Part shown: piece after piece, positions 17,230 through 25,659 of the stretch
Position numbering within the stretch: the first letter of the stretch is position 1
Layout: every line of letters begins with the position of its first letter
Origin: an uncultured Marinoscillum sp.
GTDB lineage: Bacteria > Bacteroidota > Bacteroidia > Cytophagales > MED-G16
Reading direction: 5' to 3'
Assembly: GCA_902529805.1 (NCBI GenBank)
Contig: CABZXU010000008.1
Coordinates: 1 to 64,000, forward strand
DNA length: 64,000 nucleotides
Translations under genes and position numbers: made by a program
The notes under the pieces: model-generated
The model's database searches: none
The model's input: only the letters and a program-made list of their open reading frames with translations
Told to the model about the DNA's origin: nothing

Positions 17230-18339
17230 TTTTTCTGCAATGTAATCGAGAAGAATTGATCCTTTTTTTGTTGCTTTGATTTTTGTTCTATTTATATATA
17301 TTAATTTATCATTTATTAATTTATCAATTGTATTTTTTTGATTTTTGAGAATATCATATTTAAGTTGTGTAATTAATTGTTTATTATCTATACCCCATTT
17401 AGTTCTAATTCCAATCATAATTATTTCATTGATTTTCATTTTTTTTGATAGTTTTTCTTCAGTATTTGGAATGATTCTTTTATTTAAAGCGGATATATAT
17501 CTGTTATTATCTGAAATGTTCCAACTTCTATACTTACCATCAAATGAATGAGCACTTGGTCCTATTCCAAGATATTTTTTTCTTTTCCAGTATCCAGAAT
17601 TATGTTTAGATTCATATCCTTTTTTACAAAAGCTAGATGTTTCATATTGAATATATTCTTCTTTTTCAAGTATGTTTTTTAATAAATTAAACTGCTTTAT
17701 TATTTCTCTTTCGTTTTCTTTTTTTATTATATTATTTTTTAACCAATTATAGAAAACAGTTTTTTTTTCAATGGTTAGATTATATGCTGAAATATGTGGG
17801 GGATTAAATTTTATAATTTCTTTAATATCATTTTTTAATTTATCATACCTGTTCCCTGGTATGCCATAAATCAAATCAATAGAAAAATTATCATAATGCT
17901 CAGAAATTTTTTTTATTGATGCAATGGCTGTTTTCTTGTCATGGCTTCTATTAATAAAATTTAAAAGATTATCATTTAGAGTTTGAACTCCTAAACTAAT
18001 TCTATTAATTCCATATTTTTTCCATTTCAATAAATTATCTAAGCTTATATCATCTGGATTTGCTTCTATAGTAATTTCAATATTTGAATTAACAGAAAAA
18101 TTATTTTTTATTTCTTTTATAATATTTCCTATATAATTTGGACTTATCATAGATGGAGTTCCCCCTCCAAAATATATAGTTTCAATGCTGTTTTTATTTA
18201 AAAAGTTTTTTCTTAAAATCAGTTCAAATTTAATTGCTTCAATTAATTTGCCTACATTATTTTTATTTAAAGTAATATAAAAGTCACAATAATGACATTT
18301 CTTTTTACAGAAAGGTATATGAATATAAATACCGGACAT
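17218..18339 (-). CDS. hemW: Radical SAM haem chaperone HemW
   Basis: The protein belongs to the HemN/HemW radical SAM family. The 4Fe-4S cysteines are C11, C15 and C18 (CKKKCHYC). A HNxxYW motif (HNSGYW, about residue 233), typical of the haem-binding HemW branch, supports haem chaperone rather than coproporphyrinogen dehydrogenase. YFGGGTPSM (SAM contact) and GVQTLND are also conserved. The length of 373 residues suits HemW, which is shorter than HemN. It overlaps the uvrA 3' end and its start lies almost against the divergent DUF4271 gene; hemD follows on that side, so two tetrapyrrole-related genes are close together. HemW would deliver haem to respiratory proteins at the membrane. Confidence 0.9.
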   Translation of the reverse strand: MSGIYIHIPFCKKKCHYCDFYITLNKNNVGKLIEAIKFELILRKNFLNKNSIETIYFGGGTPSMISPNYIGNIIKEIKNNFSVNSNIEITIEANPDDISLDNLLKWKKYGINRISLGVQTLNDNLLNFINRSHDKKTAIASIKKISEHYDNFSIDLIYGIPGNRYDKLKNDIKEIIKFNPPHISAYNLTIEKKTVFYNWLKNNIIKKENEREIIKQFNLLKNILEKEEYIQYETSSFCKKGYESKHNSGYWKRKKYLGIGPSAHSFDGKYRSWNISDNNRYISALNKRIIPNTEEKLSKKMKINEIIMIGIRTKWGIDNKQLITQLKYDILKNQKNTIDKLINDKLIYINRTKIKATKKGSILLDYIAEKLLV

Positions 18340-18345
18340 TTAAAT

Positions 18346-19062
18346 ATGTTTTTTGAAGACAATATTGTTAATATAAAAGACAAAGTCACATATAATTATG
18401 ATATTTTATTAATAATGGTTGTGATAATTTGTTTATTAATCATTTATTATAAGGAAAATTTTAATAAATATTATAGAAAATATATTGATGGTAAATTTTT
18501 TTATGTATCCCAATTAGGGGATGATTTTTTTTATAAAAAAAGTATATATAGTTATTCAACAATTATTCCTATTATAATAATATCTCTAATTTTATCTCTT
18601 GCCTCCAGTTATATCGTAAAGGATATTTATTTAAATAGTTATTTTGGAGAGTATAGTTTTTCAGAAATTTCAGCATGGTTAATTGTTTCTATAATCCTAT
18701 TTATTTACACCTATATAAGATTGTGGGGGTTTATATTTATTGGAAGATTATTTGGATTTGAGAATAAGATTCTCAAAGTTATTGTATTCGATTTTTTAAG
18801 AATTACAATTTTTTTGTTACTGGTTAATGTTTTTGTATTTTCTATTTTTTATTTTTTTTATGATTTTGAATTTTCAAAGAAAATATTTGAAACAAATCGT
18901 TACATAATAATTTTTTATAGGTTTTTATATTTTTTAGTTAGAGCTAGGAAAATTAAACATATAAACTTATTTAAAATAATTCTTTACTTATCTATAACTG
19001 AATTATTCTTTTCACTAATTACTTTACTTTTAGGATATGATAGTTTAAGGTTTTTTCTGTAA
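18346..19062 (+). CDS. DUF4271 family membrane protein
   Basis: This integral membrane protein has about six to seven hydrophobic helices (first near residues 16-35). The arrangement, with a charged loop YRKYIDGKFF and later conserved aromatic segments, fits DUF4271, a Bacteroidota family regularly found directly upstream of uroporphyrinogen-III synthase, as here. Function is unknown. The frame is open from 18292; candidate ATGs are 18319 and 18346. The later start (MFFEDNIVN) leaves 6 bases to the divergent hemW start, the earlier one would overlap hemW coding sequence by 21 bases, so I prefer 18346, with uncertainty. The promoter must lie inside hemW. Confidence 0.78.
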   Translation: MFFEDNIVNIKDKVTYNYDILLIMVVIICLLIIYYKENFNKYYRKYIDGKFFYVSQLGDDFFYKKSIYSYSTIIPIIIISLILSLASSYIVKDIYLNSYFGEYSFSEISAWLIVSIILFIYTYIRLWGFIFIGRLFGFENKILKVIVFDFLRITIFLLLVNVFVFSIFYFFYDFEFSKKIFETNRYIIIFYRFLYFLVRARKIKHINLFKIILYLSITELFFSLITLLLGYDSLRFFL

Positions 19063-19146
19063 ATAGATTGTCATAATCACTAACCATTATCAGTTTATAT
19101 TTTAAATTAAAATTTATTATATAAATTTGTGCCTCATTTTTAAATC

Positions 19147-19944
19147 ATGACTGAAATTAAATACGATAAAAAAAGATTAAAAAAGGTTGAAAGTATATTA
19201 ATTTCTCAGCCTGAGCCTTCTAATGATGCTTCCCCATTTTATAAACTTGTTAACAAGTATAATTTGAAAGTGGATTTTAGACAGTTTGAAAAACTTGATC
19301 CTGTAAGCGTTAAAGATTTTCGTAAGCAGAAAATAAATATTTTAGAACATACAGCAATTATTTTTACTAGCAGAAATGCTGTCGATCATTTTTTTAAGTT
19401 AACTGAAGGATTAAAAATAAATGTTCCAACAGATATGAAATATTTTTGTATATCTGAACAGACTGCTAATTATTTGCAGAAATATATTGTAATTAGAAAA
19501 AGAAAAATTTTTACTGGAAACAGAACGCCGTTAGAATTATTAGATGCTATTAAAGAAGCTGTTAAAAAATTTCCAGATGAAAAATTTTTATTTCCTTGTT
19601 CAGATGTAAGAAAGAAATTAATATCTAAGTTTCTTAAAAAAAACAATTTGGATTATTCTGAAGCTATAATTTACAATACGGTTCCAAATGATTTATCTGA
19701 TTTAGAAGATGTATTTTACGATATGCTTGTTTTTTATAGCCCCGCAGGAATTCATTCTTTATTTAAAAATTTCCCTAAGTTTGAACAAAATAATACTAGA
19801 ATTGCAGGTTTTGGCCCTACAACTCAAAAAGCAATAAGTAAGAAAAAACTTATATTGGATGTAGAGGCCCCATTGCCTTCAGCTCCTTCTATGGTAAGAG
19901 CGATTGAATTATATATAAAGGCTGCAAATAAAATCACTAATTAA
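19147..19944 (+). CDS. hemD: Uroporphyrinogen-III synthase
   Basis: HemD closes and inverts hydroxymethylbilane to uroporphyrinogen III in tetrapyrrole synthesis. The family has low sequence conservation; recognition rests on the two-lobed HemD pattern: an N-terminal ILISQPEPSN segment, FTSRNAVDHFF (about residues 75-85), the mid-protein FLFPCSDVRK, and FYSPAGIHSLF / GFGPTTQKAI (about 195-230). The position next to DUF4271 is the usual Bacteroidota context. Length (265) is normal. A TAnnTTTG-like promoter element lies at 19122-19129, 17 bases before the ATG. Confidence 0.88.
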   Translation: MTEIKYDKKRLKKVESILISQPEPSNDASPFYKLVNKYNLKVDFRQFEKLDPVSVKDFRKQKINILEHTAIIFTSRNAVDHFFKLTEGLKINVPTDMKYFCISEQTANYLQKYIVIRKRKIFTGNRTPLELLDAIKEAVKKFPDEKFLFPCSDVRKKLISKFLKKNNLDYSEAIIYNTVPNDLSDLEDVFYDMLVFYSPAGIHSLFKNFPKFEQNNTRIAGFGPTTQKAISKKKLILDVEAPLPSAPSMVRAIELYIKAANKITN

Positions 19945-20015
19945 TATAAACTTGTTTTAAATCGTTTTCGTTTATTGTTATATTTAATAGTAATAAATTA
20001 ATGTTAGTTAGTTTA

Positions 20016-20978
20016 ATGAGAAAAACAATAATTTTTTATTTTCTTTTTCTGTATTTATATTTTGATGGATATACTCAACAAGATCCTTATTTTAGTAGTT
20101 ATTCATTTAATCCTGTAATTATAAATTCAAGCCTGTCCTCTTTCGAGGAAAAAAATTACGCAACCGCAATTTATAGAAATCAATGGACTGGATATTCTTC
20201 TTATTCCTCATCGAATTTATCTTATTTTAAAGGAGGTTCTCCTGTTACAAAATTATTAACTGTTGTTTTAAAAGATAAAAAGAAAAAATTATCATTTGGA
20301 GCTAATATTATTGATGATGAATTGGGTCCAAAATCTACATTTGAAATTAAACCATTTATTTCTTTTAATAAAAAAATTAATAATTCCATTTTGAGCTTAA
20401 GTTTATCTCCTTCTTTTGGTAATCAAACTTTAAATTTTGATCAATTTATATTTGTTGATAAAACGGATCCGTTTAATATTCAAGGAAAAGAAACCGAATG
20501 GCAACCCGATTTTGATATTGGGTTTTCTTATTTAGGAAATCAATTTCTCTTAAGTTTGTCAATAAATCATTTACTAACTCCATCTTTCAATTTTGGAATT
20601 CCAGGATTGATAAATAGAAAAGATATAACGTATAATATATTATCTAAATATAGTTTAGAAATAGATAAAGATTTGACCATAGAACCATATTTATTATTAA
20701 GATCAGATTTATCCTCATTTACTTTTGACATAAGTGGATTAGCTACATATAAAGATAGATTTAAAGTAGGCACATCATATAGACACAATGAGGCTGTGAT
20801 TTTATTTTTAGGATATAGCTTACTTAAACAAAACAAATTACATTTAGGCTATGCGTTTGATTATGTTATAAAAAATGTTAATGCAAAAAGTACAGCTTCT
20901 AATGAAATTCTTATTAGATATGATCTTCCAATGCCTCAAGTTAAAAAACCGATAAGAACACCAAGGTTTATTTATTGA
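20016..20978 (+). CDS. PorP/SprF family type IX secretion system outer-membrane protein
   Basis: This is an outer-membrane beta-barrel of the PorP/SprF family, which in the type IX secretion system links the periplasmic GldK-N complex and certain adhesin substrates to the outer membrane. A signal peptide (about residues 1-20, from the ATG at 20016) precedes the mature start QQDPYFSSYSFNPVIINSS, which is close to the family hallmark. NQWTGYS and alternating amphipathic strands follow. The upstream in-frame ATG at 20001 would add five residues in front of the basic start of the signal peptide and is less likely. It lies directly upstream of gldKLMN, as in other Bacteroidota. Confidence 0.9.
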   Translation: MRKTIIFYFLFLYLYFDGYTQQDPYFSSYSFNPVIINSSLSSFEEKNYATAIYRNQWTGYSSYSSSNLSYFKGGSPVTKLLTVVLKDKKKKLSFGANIIDDELGPKSTFEIKPFISFNKKINNSILSLSLSPSFGNQTLNFDQFIFVDKTDPFNIQGKETEWQPDFDIGFSYLGNQFLLSLSINHLLTPSFNFGIPGLINRKDITYNILSKYSLEIDKDLTIEPYLLLRSDLSSFTFDISGLATYKDRFKVGTSYRHNEAVILFLGYSLLKQNKLHLGYAFDYVIKNVNAKSTASNEILIRYDLPMPQVKKPIRTPRFIY

Positions 20979-21022
20979 TTTGGTCTAAATTTTTCAATTT
21001 TTTAAATTTTACAAAAATTTAT

Positions 21023-21030
21023 TAAATTTG
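21023..21030 (+). promoter_or_regulatory. Candidate Bacteroidota -7 promoter element for gldKLMN
   Basis: TAAATTTG matches the Bacteroidota -7 consensus TAnnTTTG. It lies in the 175-base gap between the PorP/SprF gene and gldK, the longest gap in this gene group, and would give a leader of somewhat over 100 bases. No convincing TTTG -33 partner is seen at about 19 bases spacing, so confidence is limited. I see no other clear feature in this gap. Confidence 0.35.
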
Positions 21031-21153
21031 CTGTCCATTTTTAAGTAAACCTTTAATCACCGTAAAACTAAACCAACAATAGATTTAATTATTTGTTATT
21101 AAAAGCAATAATTTAGATATTTTAAAGTTAAACATTAACTTTGACAGTTATAT

Positions 21154-22257
21154 ATGAAAGTATTTAGACTAAATATTATATGTAATTTTTGTCTTTGGGC
21201 ATTATTAGTACCTGTACTTAATGGATGTTTTATTTTAGGCGGAGGTGTAAGTCAAAAGGAAGGAAAGCAAAAAGGACAACTAGTAGGTGCCCCTGATAGA
21301 GATGGGTTTGAAATGGCTGCTCAATATGGTATGGTTAAAATACCGACGGGGAAGTTTTATATGGGACAAGCCGATGAAAATATTCAATTAGATCAAAGCA
21401 ACAGAAACAGACAGGTAACAATTAGTGCTTTTTACATGGATGATACTGAAATCACTAATAATGAGTATAGACAATTTATTAGATATATTGAGATGAATTC
21501 TCAAGATGGTGTTGAAGAAGGAGGTGCAGAAGAAGATATAGATAGCGGAGGCCCTATCTATCGTATACCTGAAGGTTATACCCTTCAAGATTTAAAGCCT
21601 GATAGCACAGTATGGAGCACTGACTTTACTCATCATTATGGTGATCCATTACTAGCATATTATTGGAGTCACCCTGCATTTGATGACTATCCAGTAGTTG
21701 GTGTTTCTTGGAAGTCGGCTAGTGAATTCACAAAATGGAGGAGTAATTTTCTAAATGACTATCGTAGATCAAAGAAATTGCAGCCTTTTCCAAATTTTAG
21801 ATTACCAACAGAAGCTGAATGGGAATATGCATCTAGAGGAGGTAGAGATAATGTAAAGTATCCATGGGGGAATCCGTATGTTAGAAATTCAAGAGGTTGT
21901 GTATTAGCAAATTTTAAACCCGGAAGAGGTAATTATGTTGATGATGGATATGCTTATACGTCACCTGTAGGAGCTTTTTTCCCTAATGATTTTGGTTTAT
22001 ATGATATGTCTGGTAATGTAGCAGAGTGGTGCTTAGATGCCTATGTTGATGAATATACACCTATAACTTGGGATTTAAATCCTGTTTTTAGAAATGATAC
22101 CATAGATGAAAAAGTTATAAGAGGAGGATCATGGAAAGATATTGCATTCTTTATAGAAGTGGCAACTAGAACGTATGAGCATCAAGATACTGTCAGAGCA
22201 TTTATTGGTTTTAGAACCGCACTACCTCATTTAGGAAGAAGCTACGATAATTTTTAA
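21154..22257 (+). CDS. gldK: Gliding motility / T9SS lipoprotein GldK
   Basis: GldK forms the periplasmic ring of the type IX secretion system together with GldN. A lipoprotein signal ends at the lipobox LNGC, with lipidated Cys25. The rest is a formylglycine-generating-enzyme-like (FGE-sulfatase) domain: MVKIPTGKFYMG (about 65-76), DDTEITNNEYRQF, FRLPTEAEWEYASRGG and the C-terminal VIRGGSWKD and GFRTA motifs. GldJ shares this domain, but the order porP-gldK-gldL-gldM-gldN identifies this copy as GldK. Length (367) is slightly short of some homologues. It is the first gene of the gldKLMN cluster. Confidence 0.92.
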   Translation: MKVFRLNIICNFCLWALLVPVLNGCFILGGGVSQKEGKQKGQLVGAPDRDGFEMAAQYGMVKIPTGKFYMGQADENIQLDQSNRNRQVTISAFYMDDTEITNNEYRQFIRYIEMNSQDGVEEGGAEEDIDSGGPIYRIPEGYTLQDLKPDSTVWSTDFTHHYGDPLLAYYWSHPAFDDYPVVGVSWKSASEFTKWRSNFLNDYRRSKKLQPFPNFRLPTEAEWEYASRGGRDNVKYPWGNPYVRNSRGCVLANFKPGRGNYVDDGYAYTSPVGAFFPNDFGLYDMSGNVAEWCLDAYVDEYTPITWDLNPVFRNDTIDEKVIRGGSWKDIAFFIEVATRTYEHQDTVRAFIGFRTALPHLGRSYDNF

Positions 22258-22343
22258 TATTAAATTAAATTTTTAACTTACATATTATAAAAATATTATT
22301 TATAAAAACAAACTAAATTTTAAAACAACTAAATTAAAAAACT

Positions 22344-23093
22344 ATGATTACTAAAAAAGCATCTAGTAATCCAGTATTAGCCTGGATTCAAAATGAAGAC
22401 AACATGAACTTCATTTATGGTATGGGAGCAGCAGTTGTAATTATTGGGGCTCTTTTTAAATTACAACATTGGCCAGGGGCTAACGCAATGTTAATAATAG
22501 GTTTAGGAACCGAGGCATTAATTTTTGCTATTAGTGCTTTTGATCCACCAACTGTACATGAGTGGGATTGGAGTAAGGTTTATCCTGCATTAAGAGTAGA
22601 CGGTAAAGAAACAAGTGCTTCTCAAGTAGATAATCTTATGAAGGAAGCTAAATTGGACCCTGAAGTATTGAAGAGTGTTGGTGACGGCATGAGAAAAATG
22701 GCCGCACAAGCTAAAAACATTAATACATTAGCGGATGCTTCTGTAGCTGCACAGCAGTATACTGAGAGTATGAAGGGAGCTGCTGAATCATTAAATTCGG
22801 TAAACGAATCTTATAACACAATTTCTTCTACAGCTAAAGACCTTGCCTCTTCAACTTCTAATGTTAAAGATGCAGTTGATTTGACAGAACAATATAAAGA
22901 GAACTTAAAGAATGCTAATGCTTCTTTAGGTGCTATAGTGTCTGCTTCTGGTGCTATTACTGAAACAGCATCAAGTATGTCGGGTTCTCCTGATGAAGCT
23001 GCTAAGCTACAAAAAGAACTTAAAGACCTTACGGACAATCTTAGTAAGTTAAATAAGATCTATGGAGGAATGTATCATGCAATGCATGATTAA
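22344..23093 (+). CDS. gldL: Gliding motility / T9SS motor protein GldL
   Basis: GldL is the inner-membrane proton-driven motor stator of gliding and type IX secretion, acting with GldM. Two transmembrane helices (about residues 23-38 and 46-66) flank the conserved loop FKLQHWPGA. The second helix carries Glu57 (GLGTEALIF), corresponding to the buried glutamate essential for motor function in studied homologues. The remaining about 180 residues are cytoplasmic, Ala/Ser/Lys rich and predicted coiled coil. It sits 86 bases after gldK and 42 bases before gldM. Confidence 0.94.
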   Translation: MITKKASSNPVLAWIQNEDNMNFIYGMGAAVVIIGALFKLQHWPGANAMLIIGLGTEALIFAISAFDPPTVHEWDWSKVYPALRVDGKETSASQVDNLMKEAKLDPEVLKSVGDGMRKMAAQAKNINTLADASVAAQQYTESMKGAAESLNSVNESYNTISSTAKDLASSTSNVKDAVDLTEQYKENLKNANASLGAIVSASGAITETASSMSGSPDEAAKLQKELKDLTDNLSKLNKIYGGMYHAMHD

Positions 23094-23135
23094 TAAATTA
23101 GTTAATCTATTTAACAATTAAACTAAAATAATACT

Positions 23136-24719
23136 ATGGCTGGAGGAAATAGCCCACGAGATAAGATGATTCAAGTTATGTACTTGGTTCTTATTGCTAT
23201 GTTAGCATTAAATATTGATACTGCTGTTTTAGAAAAGTTTGTATTAATTAATCAAAGCTTTGAGGTGACTAATGAGGAGAAAGAAGTTGATAACGATAAG
23301 AAAATTGATGCGATTAGAGCTGCTGTTGATGATTCTGGAAATAGAGCTGAAGATGTTGCTGTACTTGATAAGGCAACAAAATTGAGAGAAGAAGCTAGAG
23401 ATTTGATGGCTTACATGACAAATTTCAAGGATAGCATTACAAATATGACTGGCGGAAGGGATGAAAACGGTAAATACCAAGGATATAAAGATGTTGATGC
23501 TGTTTCAAGATTTATGGTTAAGCTAGGTAATGGTGATTCATTACAGAATAGATTAAATAAATATACGGCACTGGTTAGAGAAGTAACAGAAGATACCTCT
23601 ATTGTGGATCTTGCAAGAAATGCAAACCAGATACCAATATATAAAGATAATGATGCTTTTAATCATTTACCTTTTAAAGAATTGAATTTTGGATATAATA
23701 CTCCAATGGTTGGTGGATTAGCTTCTTTAAGTCAGTTACAAAATGATTTAATTAATTTAGAAATTAAAGCTTTAGATTATTTAGCAGCTTCAGTAGGTGC
23801 TGCTGATTTAAAGTTTGATGTAGTTAGCTTAACAACGCTACCTGAACAAAAAATAGTAGCTGCAGGTGCAAAATATAGTGCTCAAATGTTTTTATCTGCA
23901 GGTTCTTCTGCTATTGTTCCGGTCATGACTGCTAATGGTGATACACTTGAGGTTGAAAATGGAAGGGGATTTTATGAGTTTACAACAACTCCTGGTAGTT
24001 ATGACAGAGAAGGGCTGGCAAAGAAGTCATATATTGGTGCAATTAGCGTTACACTTCCTGGCGGAAGAGATACAACTTTTATAGATACTGTAGAGTATTT
24101 TGTTGCGCGACCTGTTATCCAAATCCAATCAGCTTCAGTTCAAGCGCTTTATTTGAATTGTGGAAACGAACTCCAAGTTAATGTTCCGGCTCTTGGTTCG
24201 TCATATTCACCTAGTTTTTCAATGGCGGGTGGTGAAGTAATTAAAGGGTCTCAGATTGGCCAAGTTACACTTGTTCCAAAGGCAAAAAATGTTGAACTAA
24301 GAGTAAATAATGGAGGAAATTATATAGGCTCTCAAAAATTTGGGGTAAGACAAATCCCCGCTCCAGAGATTCAAGCAAGAATTAGAGGTAAACAAATTGA
24401 TGGTAAAAGAGGAATACCTATCAGTACTAGATCTTTTGATTTAGATGCTATAGCAGATGCTAGTTTCGCTCAGTTTTTACCAAAGGATTCAAAGTTTAGA
24501 GTGATGGAAGCTGAAATTACACTTGTTAGATCTGGTAGAGGAGGGGCTAGCTTTAGCGTAAAATCGCCAAAAGTTCCATTAAATAGATTATCTGGTCAAA
24601 TGAGAAAAGGAGATGCTTTGGTTATAGAAATAAAAAGAGTAGCTAGAGCAAATTTTCAAGGTAAAACAGAAAACTTTAGGAGCTTTTCTCCTAAGTATAT
24701 TAACATTCCTTTAAATTAA
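23136..24719 (+). CDS. gldM: Gliding motility / T9SS motor protein GldM
   Basis: GldM spans the periplasm as a dimer and transmits motion from the GldL ring to the GldK/GldN ring. The N-terminus MAGGNSPRDKM is followed by the single transmembrane helix (MYLVLIAMLALNI, about residues 13-25), then a helical region and the beta-rich periplasmic domains D2-D4, including the conserved segment LNCGNELQVNVPALGSSY (about residue 345). Length (527) matches characterised GldM proteins. It is in the cluster order gldL-gldM-gldN, 10 bases before gldN. Confidence 0.95.
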   Translation: MAGGNSPRDKMIQVMYLVLIAMLALNIDTAVLEKFVLINQSFEVTNEEKEVDNDKKIDAIRAAVDDSGNRAEDVAVLDKATKLREEARDLMAYMTNFKDSITNMTGGRDENGKYQGYKDVDAVSRFMVKLGNGDSLQNRLNKYTALVREVTEDTSIVDLARNANQIPIYKDNDAFNHLPFKELNFGYNTPMVGGLASLSQLQNDLINLEIKALDYLAASVGAADLKFDVVSLTTLPEQKIVAAGAKYSAQMFLSAGSSAIVPVMTANGDTLEVENGRGFYEFTTTPGSYDREGLAKKSYIGAISVTLPGGRDTTFIDTVEYFVARPVIQIQSASVQALYLNCGNELQVNVPALGSSYSPSFSMAGGEVIKGSQIGQVTLVPKAKNVELRVNNGGNYIGSQKFGVRQIPAPEIQARIRGKQIDGKRGIPISTRSFDLDAIADASFAQFLPKDSKFRVMEAEITLVRSGRGGASFSVKSPKVPLNRLSGQMRKGDALVIEIKRVARANFQGKTENFRSFSPKYINIPLN

Positions 24720-24729
24720 TTTTTTTTAT

Positions 24730-25659
24730 ATGAAAAAAATAAATTTTGTAGTCTTTCTATTTCTTTTCCTGATTTTTGCTAATATAGATCAAGTCAGATC
24801 TCAGTCTGTAAGAGAAGGATATAATCCTTTATCAGCTACTAGACAAGTTCATGAGGATTATCTCATGTGGAAAAGAACTATTTGGAGAAATGTGAATTTG
24901 AAAGAACCTCAAAACAAACCTTTCTTTGCGAAAAACAGAGAAATTACAAAATTTATTTTTGATGCTGTCGCTAATGGTACGCTACAGCCATATACTAATG
25001 ATTCTGTAACTGAAAGACAACTCATGACAGCTGAAGAATTTGCTGCTAAACTAGTTGTGGAAGAGGAAGGAGCAGGGGAAGATGATGGATTTGGTGATGA
25101 TGGATTTGGTGATGATGGATTTGATGATTTTGGCTTTGGAGAAGAAGAAGAAGATCCATTTGGAGACCCATTTGGTGGTGCTGGTGAAGAAGAAGAAGAG
25201 GGCGGTATTATTATTCCTCCTCAAGAAATTTCTTTAATGGAATTAAAAGAAGATATTTATTTTGATAGAGTTCACTCTAGAATTTACTTTGATATACAAG
25301 CTGTTACTTTAATTCTTCCAGCAGCATCAGCAGATAGATCAAGTGATGGAGGTTTTACATCTTATGATTATAATCCAGCTGGATTTGAAAAAGCTATTGC
25401 TTCATTTAGGTTTATTGATCTTTATAATTTGTTTAAAGATAATCCTGATGCTATATGGTATAATGATAGAAATATTGCTCAACATAAAAACTTATCAGAT
25501 GCTTTTTTATTAAGACTTTTTAAAGGTAATATTGTTAAAGTTGCTAATGTTGATGATAATAGAATTGCTGATCTTTTTGATGGCAAAGAAGCCATAATTC
25601 AAAGTTTAAAAGTAGAACAGGATCTAATTGAGTGGGAAGCATCTTTGTGGGAGTATTAA
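24730..25659 (+). CDS. gldN: Gliding motility / T9SS protein GldN with an acidic repeat insert
   Basis: GldN associates with GldK in the periplasmic ring of the type IX secretion system. A signal peptide (about residues 1-25, ending VRSQS) and the conserved start SVREGYNPLSATRQVHEDY-like region are followed by VMWKRTIWR-type residues. The C-terminal domain (DRVHSRIYFDIQAVTLILP, FIDLYNLFKDNPDAIWYN) is well conserved. Residues about 110-159 form an acidic Asp/Glu/Gly/Phe low-complexity insert containing three five-residue units (DDGFG, DDGFG, DDGFD) coded by 15-base tandem repeats at 25081-25125. The insert lies between the N-terminal and C-terminal conserved parts, so it is probably a surface linker, possibly calcium binding. 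The stop overlaps the convergent uvrC by 4 bases. Confidence 0.93.
   Translation: MKKINFVVFLFLFLIFANIDQVRSQSVREGYNPLSATRQVHEDYLMWKRTIWRNVNLKEPQNKPFFAKNREITKFIFDAVANGTLQPYTNDSVTERQLMTAEEFAAKLVVEEEGAGEDDGFGDDGFGDDGFDDFGFGEEEEDPFGDPFGGAGEEEEEGGIIIPPQEISLMELKEDIYFDRVHSRIYFDIQAVTLILPAASADRSSDGGFTSYDYNPAGFEKAIASFRFIDLYNLFKDNPDAIWYNDRNIAQHKNLSDAFLLRLFKGNIVKVANVDDNRIADLFDGKEAIIQSLKVEQDLIEWEASLWEY
25081..25125 (+). repeat. 15-bp tandem repeat (three copies) inside gldN
   Basis: Three consecutive 15-base units (GATGATGGATTTGGT) occupy 25081-25095, 25096-25110 and 25111-25125; the third differs only in its last codon (GAT for GGT). They encode DDGFG, DDGFG and DDGFD in frame, so copy-number changes would keep the reading frame. 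This is a coding minisatellite, not a CRISPR or regulatory repeat. Confidence 0.9.

Noticed and set aside
25081-25125. Short direct repeats as a possible CRISPR
   Set aside because: Three 15-base units are contiguous, without spacers, and encode repeats in frame within gldN.
25055-25237. Open frame of Met-Met-Asp-Leu repeats
   Set aside because: It is another frame of the gldN acidic repeat and low complexity, without support as a protein.
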